Positions 16,346 through 26,786 of a DNA stretch of 64,000 bases are shown one piece after another. The position numbers were made by a program, and so were the translations under genes. The DNA is taken from contig NZ_JANLCM010000001.1 of NCBI RefSeq assembly GCF_024979235.1, positions 1,674,001-1,738,000 of the forward strand. The letters run 5' to 3'. The notes below the pieces were generated by a model that ran no database searches, was not told the origin of the DNA, and saw nothing but the letters and a program-made list of their open reading frames with translations. Within the stretch, counting starts at the first letter, position 1. Every line of letters begins with the position of its first letter. The stretch is from Herbiconiux aconitum (GTDB lineage: Bacteria > Actinomycetota > Actinomycetes > Actinomycetales > Microbacteriaceae).

Positions 16346-16428
16346 TCGACGCCCCAGGGTGAGGCCGAGGCCGCGTCAGCGACCTCAGCCGAACATGTCG
16401 CCTCGCGCCGCAGAAGCGGCGGCGCGAG
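16346..16428 (-). repeat. 83-bp structured repeat unit, right (inverted) copy
   Basis: The mirror copy of 16085-16167. Read on the minus strand: hairpin A is CTCGCGCCG/CGGCGCGAG (the end pair changed from G-C to C-G and pairing kept), the linker GCGACATGTTCG is identical, and hairpin B is GCTGAGGTCGC/GCGGCCTCGGC around TGAC, with outer pairs changed on both sides. It follows the ppa terminator in the same relative order as the left copy follows the M23 terminator. Confidence 0.75.
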
Positions 16429-16434
16429 CAATAA

Positions 16435-16465
16435 GGGCCCGCCCAGCCGAAGGCCGGGCGAGCCC
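16435..16465 (-). terminator. Terminator of ppa
   Basis: A 13-bp stem with two imperfect pairs (arms 16435-16447 and 16453-16465) and a CTTCG loop on the minus strand, followed there by TTATTG. It lies 33 bp beyond the ppa stop. This is a good intrinsic-type terminator for the minus-strand gene. Confidence 0.7.
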
Positions 16466-16498
16466 GAGAAGCGGCGGGGCGGCACCCCAAATCGTGGC

Positions 16499-16993
16499 TT
16501 AGTGTGCGCCCTCTTCGGCCAGCTTCTTGAAGCCGGCCTCGACGATGGCCTCGGCCTCGGCCGCATCGCCCCAGCCGTCGATCTTGACCCATTTGCCGGG
16601 CTCGAGGTCTTTGTAGCGGGCGAAGAAGTGCTCGATCTCCTTGCGGGTCTGCTCCGGAACATCCGTGATGTCCTGGATGTGCGCCCAGCGCGGGTCTTTG
16701 TGGGGAACCACGACCACCTTGGCGTCGGAGCCGGCCTCGTCGCTCATGTTGAGCACGCCGACGGGGCGCACCTTGACGCCAACGCCCGGGAACACGGGGT
16801 ACTCGAGCAGCACGAGCGCGTCGACGGGGTCACCGTCGAGGCCCAGGGTGTTCTCGAAGAACCCGTAGTCGGTGGGGTAGACGAAGCTCGTGAAGAGCAC
16901 GCGGTCGAGGTAGACGCGACCGGTCTCGTGGTCGACTTCGTACTTGTTGCGGCTTCCCTTGGGAATCTCGACGACGACGTCGTACTCGGCCAT
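16499..16993 (-). CDS. ppa: Inorganic pyrophosphatase
   Basis: A 164-residue family I soluble pyrophosphatase, the normal bacterial length. It hydrolyses PPi to two phosphates in the cytosol. Conserved features are [47 protein letters not shown] (metal-binding D-x-x-D-x-D-type residues) and [15 protein letters not shown] 16993 has GGGAG upstream; longer in-frame starts would overlap the divergent tilS gene. It diverges from tilS with only 45 bp between the starts. Confidence 0.97.
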   Translation of the reverse strand: MAEYDVVVEIPKGSRNKYEVDHETGRVYLDRVLFTSFVYPTDYGFFENTLGLDGDPVDALVLLEYPVFPGVGVKVRPVGVLNMSDEAGSDAKVVVVPHKDPRWAHIQDITDVPEQTRKEIEHFFARYKDLEPGKWVKIDGWGDAAEAEAIVEAGFKKLAEEGAH

Positions 16994-17038
16994 GTTGGTG
17001 CTCCCTCGTGTCTGGCGAAACTGCAATAACGTTACTGG

Positions 17039-18235
17039 ATGCACATGGAGGAGCGCCGCCCGCGCCTCACGCCCGCGATCGCCGACATCCGTCGTGCCGT
17101 GCGCGACGCACTCGAGCATCTCCTGCCGGTGTCGGAACGACGGGGTCTCAGAGCCGATCCCGAAAACGACGGAGCCGCGGTCCGACGTTCGGGCGAAACT
17201 CCGTCGTTAGTCGGTGGTCGCAGGGTCGCAGACGTGCTCGTGGCACTCAGCGGCGGACCCGACTCGCTCGCGCTCGCGGCCGCCACCGCGTTCGAGGCGC
17301 CGCGGGCGGGCATCCGCGCCGGTGCGGTGATCGTCGACCACGGACTGCAAGAGGGTTCGGATGCGGTAGCCGAGCGGGCGGCCGGCCAGGCGCGCGCTCT
17401 CGGCCTCGATCCCGTGCTCGTGTCACGGGTCGAGGTGCCCCGGGGCCCCGCCTCGGTCACGGGCGGCGCGGAGGCCGCGGCGCGCAGCGCCCGCTATGCC
17501 GCGATCGACGCCGCCTTGGAGGCTGCCGGAGCCTGCGCGGTACTCCTCGGCCACACTCTCGACGACCAGGCCGAGACCGTGCTCCTCGGCCTGGCCCGCG
17601 GCGCGGGTGCCGCGAGCCTCGCCGGCATGGCGCCGTTCAGTGAGCCGGCGGCGCCCGATCCGCACCACCCGCACGACCCGACCACGGGGGTCGCGCCGGG
17701 CACGCGCATCCGCCCGCTCCTCGGCATCCGCCGGGCGCAGACGGAGCAGTTCTGCGTCGACTCCGGCCTCGACCCTTGGCACGACCCGCACAACGACAGC
17801 GACGAGTTCACCCGCGTGCGCGTGCGCCAGACCGTGCTGCCGCTTCTCGAACGCGAGCTCGGCCCGGGCATCGCGGAGGCGCTCGCCCGCACGGCCGAGC
17901 AGTTGCGCGAAGACGACGAGACTCTGCGCGAGGTGGCCATCGAGACCATCGAAGACCTGGTCGAGCACGCCGAGGCGGGCATCGCCGTCTCGGCGGGCGC
18001 ACTGGCCGCGAATCCGGCCGCGCTGCGGAATCGCATCATCCGCTACGTCGTCGACAGCGAATTCGGTGTCTCGCTGTCGCGCACGCAGACCCTCGCAGTG
18101 GGGGCGCTGGTGACGGATTGGCACGGACAGAAAGGCGTCGACCTGCCAGGGATTAGAGTGGTGCGGCAGGGCGCGTTCGTGGTGTTCTCGCGGGCGGATC
18201 GGAGCGGATCCGCGACGACTGCAGAGAACGGTTGA
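17039..18235 (+). CDS. tilS: tRNA(Ile)-lysidine synthetase with an N-terminal insert
   Basis: A 398-residue PP-loop ATPase that modifies C34 of tRNA-Ile(CAU) to lysidine. The PP-loop motif [15 protein letters not shown] is at about residues 68-82. [12 protein letters not shown] and [18 protein letters not shown] follow, and the C-terminal substrate-binding part ends near the stop. The usual N-terminal helix ([20 protein letters not shown]) is here separated from the SGGPDS strand by about 30 extra residues (32-62), whose DNA is copy 2 of the triple-arm palindromic element. The frame is intact, so the protein should still be made. It diverges from ppa and is followed 31 bp later by hpt. Confidence 0.93.
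   Translation: MHMEERRPRLTPAIADIRRAVRDALEHLLPVSERRGLRADPENDGAAVRRSGETPSLVGGRRVADVLVALSGGPDSLALAAATAFEAPRAGIRAGAVIVDHGLQEGSDAVAERAAGQARALGLDPVLVSRVEVPRGPASVTGGAEAAARSARYAAIDAALEAAGACAVLLGHTLDDQAETVLLGLARGAGAASLAGMAPFSEPAAPDPHHPHDPTTGVAPGTRIRPLLGIRRAQTEQFCVDSGLDPWHDPHNDSDEFTRVRVRQTVLPLLERELGPGIAEALARTAEQLREDDETLREVAIETIEDLVEHAEAGIAVSAGALAANPAALRNRIIRYVVDSEFGVSLSRTQTLAVGALVTDWHGQKGVDLPGIRVVRQGAFVVFSRADRSGSATTAENG
17134..17208. repeat. Triple-arm palindromic element, copy 2, in frame inside tilS
   Basis: Arms AACGACGGGG (from 17136), AACGACGGAG (from 17165) and inverted CTCCGTCGTT (from 17199) have the same 29- and 34-nt spacing as the copies at 16206 and 55650. Arms two and three form a perfect 10-bp stem with a 24-nt loop. 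It encodes about residues 32-57 of TilS, a segment of unusual composition lying before the PP-loop strand. Confidence 0.8.
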
Positions 18236-18266
18236 GCGCCGAAAGGGCGCGGAGGGAAAAGGTCGC

Positions 18267-18821
18267 ATGGACATCAAGGACATCGAGTCCGACATCACCG
18301 AGGTGCTGCTCAGCGAGGAGCAGATCGCGGACACCATCTCCGAACTCGCCCGCCGGATCGAGGCCGACTACAGCGACGACGACGACCTGCTGATCGTCGG
18401 CGTGCTCCGGGGTGCGGTGATGGTGATGGCCGACCTCGCCCGGGCGCTGCACATCCACCTCACGATGGATTGGATGGCGGTGAGCTCCTACGGTTCGGGC
18501 ACGCAGTCCAGCGGTGTGGTGCGCATCCTGAAAGACCTCGACACCGACATCACGGGGCGGAAGGTGCTCATCGTGGAGGACATCATCGACTCGGGACTCA
18601 CTCTGTCGTGGCTGCTCGCCAACCTCCGCACGCGCGGCGCCGAATCGGTGGAGATCTGCGCGCTGCTGCGCAAACCCGACGCGGTGAAGGTCGAACTCGA
18701 CGTGCGATACGTGGGCGTCGACATCCCGAACGCCTTCGTCGTGGGCTACGGCCTCGACTACGCCGAGCGCTACCGCAACCTCAAGTCGATCGGCGTGCTC
18801 GCGCCGCACGTCTACGCCTAG
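18267..18821 (+). CDS. hpt: Hypoxanthine phosphoribosyltransferase
   Basis: A 184-residue type I phosphoribosyltransferase that salvages hypoxanthine/guanine with PRPP. The PRPP loop is [32 protein letters not shown] forms the PPi loop; the C-terminal [10 protein letters not shown] is standard. It begins [20 protein letters not shown] after a GGAGGG ribosome-binding site. tilS-hpt-ftsH is the conserved actinobacterial order. Confidence 0.96.
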   Translation: MDIKDIESDITEVLLSEEQIADTISELARRIEADYSDDDDLLIVGVLRGAVMVMADLARALHIHLTMDWMAVSSYGSGTQSSGVVRILKDLDTDITGRKVLIVEDIIDSGLTLSWLLANLRTRGAESVEICALLRKPDAVKVELDVRYVGVDIPNAFVVGYGLDYAERYRNLKSIGVLAPHVYA

Positions 18822-18973
18822 AACCGGGGGTTCGGCCGCCCGGGCGAGATCAGGGCAAATGCTCGTTACGCCCACGGGGAACATGGAGGCGGCGCTCAGT
18901 CCCCGGCGGGTACCCTAGCACCACGACTTAAGCACCCGTGCCGACCCCTTCGGCACCGAAGCGATGAAGAGAC

Positions 18974-20986
<2,013 letters not shown>

Positions 20987-20993
20987 GCGCCTC

Positions 20994-21629
20994 GTGGCTT
21001 CCGTCGACCGAGAGAGGATCGAGGCCGCGGTCAGCGAGATCCTCGCCGCGATCGGCGAGGATCCGGGGCGCGAGGGTCTGCGCGACACCCCGCGCCGCGT
21101 GGCCGAGATGTACGCCGAGCTCTTCGGCGGCGTGGGTGACGACCCCGCGGGTGCGCTCGGGTCGATGTTCGCCGCTCCGTCTGCGGAGGCGGCCGGCGCG
21201 GCGGAGAACGCGAAGCCGGGCACGGCAGCGGATGCCGGCGATCAGCCGGTGCTGATCCGCGACATCACCTTCCGCTCGATGTGCGAGCACCACTTCTTGC
21301 CCTTCGAGGGCATCGTGCACGTGGCCTACGTGCCGGGTGACCGCATCGCCGGCCTCGGCTCGATCGTCTCGGTGGTCGAATCCGCGTCATCAAGGCCGCA
21401 GCTGCAGGAGCGACTCACCGACGACATCGCCGACGCCGTCCAGCGCGGCCTCGATGCCCGCGGCGTGCTGGTGGTGGTGGATGCCAAACACGGGTGCGTG
21501 AGCGCCCGCGGGCACCGGCAGACCCGCAGCACCACCCTCACCCTCGCCGCACGCGGCACCCTCAGCGAACCCGCCGCTCGCGCCGAGATCACCGCCCTGA
21601 TCGCCGCTCCCCGGGGCGACGAGCGGTGA
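20994..21629 (+). CDS. folE: GTP cyclohydrolase I
   Basis: A 211-residue enzyme making dihydroneopterin triphosphate from GTP, the first folate step. Zinc ligands appear in FRSMCEHHFLPF and KHGCVSARG; LGSIVSVVESASSRPQLQERL is conserved. An Ala-rich insert (about residues 58-83, AAPSAEAAGAAENAKPG) lengthens the loop before PVLIRDITF. The GTG start lies seven bases after the ftsH stop. It overlaps folP by four bases, so the fol genes form one translationally coupled operon. Confidence 0.95.
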   Translation: MASVDRERIEAAVSEILAAIGEDPGREGLRDTPRRVAEMYAELFGGVGDDPAGALGSMFAAPSAEAAGAAENAKPGTAADAGDQPVLIRDITFRSMCEHHFLPFEGIVHVAYVPGDRIAGLGSIVSVVESASSRPQLQERLTDDIADAVQRGLDARGVLVVVDAKHGCVSARGHRQTRSTTLTLAARGTLSEPAARAEITALIAAPRGDER

Positions 21630-22429
21630 CGCGCATCCTGGGCATCCTCAACGTCACTCCCGATTCGTTCAGCGACGGGGGCCTGTGGCGTGATCGCGAC
21701 GCCGCCGTGCGGCACGCGGTGGGCATGGTCGCGCGAGGGGCCGACATCGTCGACGTGGGTGGCGAGTCCACGCGCCCGGGCGCCGCGCGGGTGGCGATCT
21801 CCGAGGAGCAGAGGCGCGTGCTCCCCGTGGTGCGCGAACTGGTCGCGCGGGGCATCACCGTGAGCATCGACACGATGAACGCTGCAACCGCCGCCGCCGC
21901 CCTCGAGGCCGGCGCCGAGATCGTGAACGACGTCTCCGGCGGCCGCTCCGACCCGGAGATGGACGACGTGGTGCGCGAATCCGGCGCCCGTTTCGTGGTG
22001 ATGCACTGGCGCGGCCACAGCGACTCGATGAACGAGCGAGCGCGCTACAAGGATGTCGTCGGGGAGGTCGTGGGCGAGATCGAGTACCGGGTGGCCGAAC
22101 TGATCGTCAAGGGCGTGTCGCCCGAGAAGCTCATCGTCGATCCCGGACTCGGCTTCGCGAAGAACGGCGAGCACAACTGGACCGTGCTCGGCCACCTCGA
22201 CCGCTTGCAGAAGCTCGGTCTTCCGGTGCTGATCGGCGCCTCGCGCAAGCGATTCATCAGTGAATTGATGCCCGGTGGGGCACAGTTGGGGGAGCGCGAC
22301 TTCGCCTCCGCCGTCATCGCGGCGTTGGCGGCGCACAATGGTGTCTGGGGGGTTCGCGTGCACGACGTGTCGGGAACCCGGGCGGCCCTGAACGTGACCG
22401 ACGCCTGGGATGGAGGGAGAGCACGATGA
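21626..22429 (+). CDS. folP: Dihydropteroate synthase
   Basis: A 267-residue TIM-barrel enzyme joining p-aminobenzoate to dihydropterin pyrophosphate; it is the sulfonamide target. Motifs are GILNVTPDSFSDGG, GADIVDVGGESTRPGA, VSIDTMNAATAAAALEAGA, VNDVSGG and GASRKRFI. GTG 21626 overlaps the folE stop. An in-frame extension upstream is only the folE gene read in another frame. Confidence 0.95.
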   Translation: MTRILGILNVTPDSFSDGGLWRDRDAAVRHAVGMVARGADIVDVGGESTRPGAARVAISEEQRRVLPVVRELVARGITVSIDTMNAATAAAALEAGAEIVNDVSGGRSDPEMDDVVRESGARFVVMHWRGHSDSMNERARYKDVVGEVVGEIEYRVAELIVKGVSPEKLIVDPGLGFAKNGEHNWTVLGHLDRLQKLGLPVLIGASRKRFISELMPGGAQLGERDFASAVIAALAAHNGVWGVRVHDVSGTRAALNVTDAWDGGRAR

Positions 22430-22821
22430 GCGGCGAGCAGCACGACGAGCTCGACTCCCTCACGCTCACCGGCCTCGAGGTGTTCGCGCAGCACGGCGTC
22501 TTCGACTTCGAGCGTGCCGAGGGCCAGCGTTTCGTCATCGACGTCACGCTCTGGCTCGACACGGCTCCCGCGGCCGACTCCGACGATCTCGCCAAGACAG
22601 TGCACTACGGCGAGCTGGCGGTCGCGATCACCGAGGCTGCGTCGATCGATCCGGTCGACCTCATCGAGACCCTCGCCGAACGGATCGCCGGCGTCGTGCT
22701 CGCGAACGATCCCGTGGAGCGGGTGCGGGTCGTGGTGCACAAACCCGATGCGCCCATCACCGTGCCCTTCGCCGACGTCAGCATCAGCATCACCAGATCG
22801 AGATCGGTTCCCATCGCATGA
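22426..22821 (+). CDS. folB: Dihydroneopterin aldolase
   Basis: A 131-residue enzyme converting dihydroneopterin to 6-hydroxymethyl-dihydropterin. Family features are LTLTGLEVFAQHGVFDFERAEGQRF, the TVHYGELA region and LIETLAERIAGVVL. ATG 22426 overlaps folP and its stop overlaps folK, both by four bases. Confidence 0.94.
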   Translation: MSGEQHDELDSLTLTGLEVFAQHGVFDFERAEGQRFVIDVTLWLDTAPAADSDDLAKTVHYGELAVAITEAASIDPVDLIETLAERIAGVVLANDPVERVRVVVHKPDAPITVPFADVSISITRSRSVPIA

Positions 22822-23363
22822 GCCCCCGCCCCATCGACAGCGTCGAGCGACGGATCATCCGGCTTCCTGCCGTGCTGGCCTTCGGCAGCAACCTCGGCGA
22901 TCGAGAAGCCACCATCCTCAGTGCCCTCGACGATCTCCGGGCGACCGACGGCGTCGAGGTCACCGCGGTGTCGCGGCTCTACGAGACCACGGCGGTGAAA
23001 CCGGATGGCGTCGATCTCGACGCGCCCGCCTACCTCAATGCCGTCGCGCTCATCCGCACGAGCCTGCATCCCGAGGAACTGCTCGGGGTGGTCAACCACA
23101 TCGAGCACGAGCACGGTCGGGTGCGGGCGGAGCGTTGGGGCGACCGCACTCTCGACGTCGACATCGTGACCTTCGCCTCCGTCGTGCGCGACACGAAGCG
23201 GCTCACGCTGCCCCATCCGCGGGCCGCCGAGCGCGACTTCGTGCTGGTGCCGTGGCTCGAGATCGAGCCGGCGGCGGTACTGCCCGGCCGGGGGCGCGTC
23301 GATCAGCTGGTGCGGAGCATCCCGCAGACCACGCTGCGACCTTATGTGGGGGAGTCACGGTGA
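22818..23363 (+). CDS. folK: 2-amino-4-hydroxy-6-hydroxymethyldihydropteridine pyrophosphokinase
   Basis: A 181-residue HPPK providing the pyrophosphorylated pterin used by FolP. Motifs are AFGSNLGDREATILSALDDL, RLYETTAVKP, NAVALIRT, and RVRAERWGDRTLDVDIV with the two catalytic aspartates, followed by LPHPRAAERDFVLVPW. ATG 22818 overlaps folB (ATGA); frames opening earlier are shadows of folB. Confidence 0.95.
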   Translation: MSPRPIDSVERRIIRLPAVLAFGSNLGDREATILSALDDLRATDGVEVTAVSRLYETTAVKPDGVDLDAPAYLNAVALIRTSLHPEELLGVVNHIEHEHGRVRAERWGDRTLDVDIVTFASVVRDTKRLTLPHPRAAERDFVLVPWLEIEPAAVLPGRGRVDQLVRSIPQTTLRPYVGESR

Positions 23364-23812
23364 GGCACACGCATCCGCTGACCATCGTCATCTTCGGCGT
23401 CGTCGGCATCGCCACCGGGTTCGTGCTCGAGGTGGCTCTCGTGGCGATGGGGCAGCCGGTGCTCATCCCGCCCTACACGCTCGCGATCACGCTGGTGGCT
23501 GCTGCAGCGATCGTGATCGCGCTCGCCGTGCCGATCCGCCGCGCCATCCGGGGCACCTCCCAAGCGCGGATCAATCCTTTCCGGGCGATGCGGATCGTGC
23601 TGCTCGCCAAGGCCTCGAGCCTCGTGGGCAGCCTGATCGCCGGGTTCGGGATCGGTGTGATCGCCTTCCTCCTCACCCGCCCCGTGGTGGCCGATGTAGG
23701 CTCGTTGTGGCCGGGGATCACCGCCGCGCTGGCCGGGGCCGTGCTCCTCACGGCAGGGCTCGTGGCCGAACGACTGTGCACCCTGCCTCCCGACGAACCA
23801 GACGCGAAGTGA
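23360..23812 (+). CDS. DUF3180 membrane protein
   Basis: A 150-residue protein with four hydrophobic segments (about residues 8-28, 36-56, 84-106 and 114-136). It starts MRHTHPLTIVIFGVVGIATG and carries the RINPFRAMRIVLLAKASSLVGS motif of the DUF3180 family, which sits downstream of folK in most actinobacteria. The role is unknown. GTG 23360 overlaps folK by four bases. Confidence 0.85.
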   Translation: MRHTHPLTIVIFGVVGIATGFVLEVALVAMGQPVLIPPYTLAITLVAAAAIVIALAVPIRRAIRGTSQARINPFRAMRIVLLAKASSLVGSLIAGFGIGVIAFLLTRPVVADVGSLWPGITAALAGAVLLTAGLVAERLCTLPPDEPDAK

Positions 23813-23819
23813 GCCTCCA

Positions 23820-24419
23820 GTGTCCAGCCCCGACGAGCAGATCGCCCCGCTGAACGCGCCGGAGCAGGTGCCCGCCCCCGCACCTTCACCCGCGCCCGCG
23901 CCCGCGCCTGAGCCCGAGCGCGAGCCCGCTCCCGAATCGGGTTCCCGCCGGCTCGTGGTCGACGGCGAGTGGCACGGCGTCAGCCCGAAGTACCTCGGCG
24001 TCGAGATCGTGTCGAGCATCATCAGCGGCCTCGTGCTCTCTGCGATCGCCGTGGTGTTCGTCGTGCTGGGCACGTGGTTCGGCTGGCCGGCGCTCGGCGT
24101 GGCGATCGTGATCGGTGTCGTCACCCTCGTGCTGGCGCCCCGGCGGGTGCGTTCGATCGGCTACCAGCTGCGCTCCGACGACCTGGTGTTCAAGCGCGGC
24201 ATCATGTTCCACCGCGTCGTCTCGGTGCCCTACGGTCGCATGCAGCTCATCGACATCAACCGCGGGCCCGTCGCCCGCGCGCTGGGCCTGGCGGAGCTGA
24301 AGTTCGTGACGGCGGCCGCGTCGACCGGGGTGTCGATCCCGGGGCTGGTCGACGAGGAGGCGAACGCGCTGCGCGACTACCTGGTGGGCCTGGCCGAATC
24401 CCGCCGCGTCGGCCTGTGA
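23820..24419 (+). CDS. PH-domain (bPH2/YdbS-like) membrane protein
   Basis: A 199-residue protein. A Pro/Ala/Glu-rich N-terminus (PAPAPSPAPAPAPEPEREPAPE) is followed by two transmembrane segments (about 60-100) and a bacterial pleckstrin-homology domain, RSIGYQLRSDDLVFKRGIMF then VVSVPYGRMQLIDINRGP. This small YdbS-type protein is always paired with a larger YdbT-type partner, encoded next with a four-base overlap. The function is unknown; a membrane stress or peptide-resistance role has been suggested for related pairs. The start is GTG 23820. Confidence 0.82.
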   Translation: MSSPDEQIAPLNAPEQVPAPAPSPAPAPAPEPEREPAPESGSRRLVVDGEWHGVSPKYLGVEIVSSIISGLVLSAIAVVFVVLGTWFGWPALGVAIVIGVVTLVLAPRRVRSIGYQLRSDDLVFKRGIMFHRVVSVPYGRMQLIDINRGPVARALGLAELKFVTAAASTGVSIPGLVDEEANALRDYLVGLAESRRVGL

Positions 24420-26023
24420 GCGAGCCGCGCGTGCCGGGCTCCCCGCTCGAGCCGGCCGCATCCGACGGGCCGCCGAAATCCACCGGCCCCACCGCCCCGA
24501 CCGACCTCACCGACGGCGAGTGGCACCGTCTCCACCCCGCCACCCCGCTCCTGCGAGGCGGCATCGTGCTGGTCGCGATCCTCGGCTTCGTGCTCGCGAA
24601 CTTCCGTGAACGACTGATCGACTGGATCTTCGGCGCACCGGATCTCCCGGGCGACCCGTTCCAGACTGCTTACGAACGCGGTCAGCTGGGCTGGGCGATC
24701 GTGATCGTCATCGGCGGCCTGGTGGTGGGCATCGTCGTGTTCTATGCCTCTTGGCGCATGCACACCTTCCGTGTGGGCGACGACGTGGTCGAGGTGCGCA
24801 GCGGCATCCTGTTCCGCACGCACCGGCGGGCGCGACTCGACCGCATCCAGGGTGTCGCCATCAGCCGGCCGATCTTCGCACGGCTGTTCGGGGCGGCGAA
24901 ACTCGACATCAGCGTCGCCGGCCAGGATGCCAAGGTGCAGCTGGCATACCTGCGCGGCTCGGAGGCCGATCGCCTGCGCCGCGACGTGCTGGTGCTGGCC
25001 TCGGGTGCTCGTGAAGCGGCGGCAGGGCCGGATGCCGCGAACGTGGCGGTGGCGCCCGGCTCCTCCGCGGCATCCGTCGTTCCCGGCGTGGTCAATCAGC
25101 GGGTGCGCGAACTGCTCGCTCCCGAACTCGACCCCTCCATCGCGCCGCCCGAATCGGTGGTGAAGATTCCGCCGCTGCGGCTGATTCTGTCGCTCGTGCT
25201 GAGCGGGTTCACCGTCGTGCTCGTGCTGGTGGCCGTCTTGATCGTGGTGATGTCGCTGCTCGGCCGCCGCGAGTTCTTCCTTTTCTTGATCCTCCCGGGT
25301 GTGCTGGCCGCCGCGGGCTACTACTTCAACCGGTTCACGAAGTCGCTGCGTTTCAGCATCGCCGGCACGGCCGACGGGGTGCGCATCGGTTTCGGCCTGC
25401 TCTCCACGAGCAACGACACCCTGCCGCCCGGGCGCATCCACGCCATCGAGGTGAGTCAGCCGTTGCTGTGGCGGCCGGTGAAATGGTGGATGATCCGCAT
25501 CAATCGCGCGGGCGCGGCCGGTCAGAGCTCCTCGCAGACCAGCACTCTCATGCTCCCCGTGGGCACGGTCGACGACGTGAGCAAGGTGCTCGGGCTGTTG
25601 CTGCCGGGTCTCGCCGGCGAGCAGACCCGGCAGCTCGTGCTGGCCGGTCTGCTGGCCAAATCGGGTGCGGGATTCACGGATGCGCCGCGTCGCGCGTGGC
25701 CCTTGCGCCCGTTCTCCTGGAAACGCACCGGGTACGCCGAGACCGACGACGCGATTCTGCTGCGCTCGGGGTTCGTCTGGCGCCACCTCACCGTCGTGCC
25801 GCTGGCGCGGGTGCAGAGCCTGCGCATCTCGCAGGGTCCGGTGCAGCGGGTTCTCGACCTGGTCGAGCTCACCGTGCACACGGTCACAGGACCTGTGCGG
25901 GCCACCCTGGGCGCCGCCGATCGCGCCGGCGGAACCGCGGCCTTCGGGCGCTGGTCGGCTCAGGTCGTCGACGCCGGAGCGAACGACCACTCGACCCGCT
26001 GGGCAGAAGGGCAGACCTCGTGA
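24416..26023 (+). CDS. Large PH-domain (bPH2/YdbT-like) membrane protein
   Basis: A 535-residue membrane protein with three bPH2 repeats. The first is FRVGDDVVEVRSGILFRTHRRARLDRIQGV, the second RIGFGLLSTSNDTLPPGRIHAIEVSQPLL, the third AILLRSGFVWRHLTVVPLARVQSLRISQGP. Transmembrane pairs lie near residues 40-120 and 255-305. GTG 24416 overlaps the preceding YdbS-like gene, so the two probably form a complex. The cluster position after folK is conserved in actinobacteria. Confidence 0.82.
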   Translation: MSEPRVPGSPLEPAASDGPPKSTGPTAPTDLTDGEWHRLHPATPLLRGGIVLVAILGFVLANFRERLIDWIFGAPDLPGDPFQTAYERGQLGWAIVIVIGGLVVGIVVFYASWRMHTFRVGDDVVEVRSGILFRTHRRARLDRIQGVAISRPIFARLFGAAKLDISVAGQDAKVQLAYLRGSEADRLRRDVLVLASGAREAAAGPDAANVAVAPGSSAASVVPGVVNQRVRELLAPELDPSIAPPESVVKIPPLRLILSLVLSGFTVVLVLVAVLIVVMSLLGRREFFLFLILPGVLAAAGYYFNRFTKSLRFSIAGTADGVRIGFGLLSTSNDTLPPGRIHAIEVSQPLLWRPVKWWMIRINRAGAAGQSSSQTSTLMLPVGTVDDVSKVLGLLLPGLAGEQTRQLVLAGLLAKSGAGFTDAPRRAWPLRPFSWKRTGYAETDDAILLRSGFVWRHLTVVPLARVQSLRISQGPVQRVLDLVELTVHTVTGPVRATLGAADRAGGTAAFGRWSAQVVDAGANDHSTRWAEGQTS

Positions 26024-26724
26024 GGCCGGCCGAACGAACCGGGCGTCTCGGCGTCGGAATCATCGGTGCCGGGCGGGTCGGACCGGTTCTCGGCGCCGCC
26101 CTCGCCGGCGCGGGTCACGCGATCGTGGGCATAGCCGCCATCTCCGACGAGAGTCGGGAGCGTGCCGATGCGATGCTGCCGGGGGTGCCCATCCTCACCA
26201 TTCCCGACCTGGTCGAGCGCAGTGAACTCGTGGTTCTGGCCGTGCCGTCGTCGGAGCTCGGCTCGCTGATCGCGGGTCTCGCCGAGACCGGCACCTGGCA
26301 GATGGGTCAGCTCGTGCTGCACACGGCGCCGGAGTTCGGCGCCGACGTGTTCGCACCGGCTCGCCCGGCCGGCGTCATCCCGCTCGCCGTGCATCCGGCG
26401 ATGGCGTTCACCGGAACGAGCGTCGACCTGGCCCGCCTCGCGGGCGCCTACTTCGCGGTCACCGCTCCCACACCCGTGCTGCCGATCGCCCAGGCGCTCG
26501 TCGTGGAGATGGGCGGAGAGCCGGTGGTGGTGGCCGAGGCCGATCGCGCGGCCTATGCCGAGGCGATCGAGACGGCCACCACGTTCTCGACCGCGATCGT
26601 CGATCAGGCGGCCGGCATCCTCACCGGCATCGGCATCGAACTCCCCGGCCGGGTGCTCGCGCCGCTCGTGCGCTCCTCGGTGGAGAACGCGCTGGCGCGC
26701 ACGGGGGGCACGGTTCCCGAGTAG
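26020..26724 (+). CDS. DUF2520/Rossmann-like NAD(P)-binding protein
   Basis: A 234-residue protein. The N-terminal Rossmann motif is LGVGIIGAGRVGPVLGAALAG; VLAVPSSELGSLIAGL and VIPLAVHPAMAFTGT are typical of DUF2520 proteins, which look like a truncated ProC/ketopantoate-reductase fold. The C-terminal helical part is short for that family (many reach about 300 residues). It sits directly before panC, which fits a role near pantothenate synthesis such as a ketopantoate reductase-like step, but this is inference. GTG 26020 overlaps the PH gene. Confidence 0.78.
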   Translation: MRPAERTGRLGVGIIGAGRVGPVLGAALAGAGHAIVGIAAISDESRERADAMLPGVPILTIPDLVERSELVVLAVPSSELGSLIAGLAETGTWQMGQLVLHTAPEFGADVFAPARPAGVIPLAVHPAMAFTGTSVDLARLAGAYFAVTAPTPVLPIAQALVVEMGGEPVVVAEADRAAYAEAIETATTFSTAIVDQAAGILTGIGIELPGRVLAPLVRSSVENALARTGGTVPE

Positions 26725-26786
26725 CATCGATCTGGCGGTCGCGCTCCACGGCGACCGCGAGCACGTGCGCAGCTGAAGGAGTTCCG

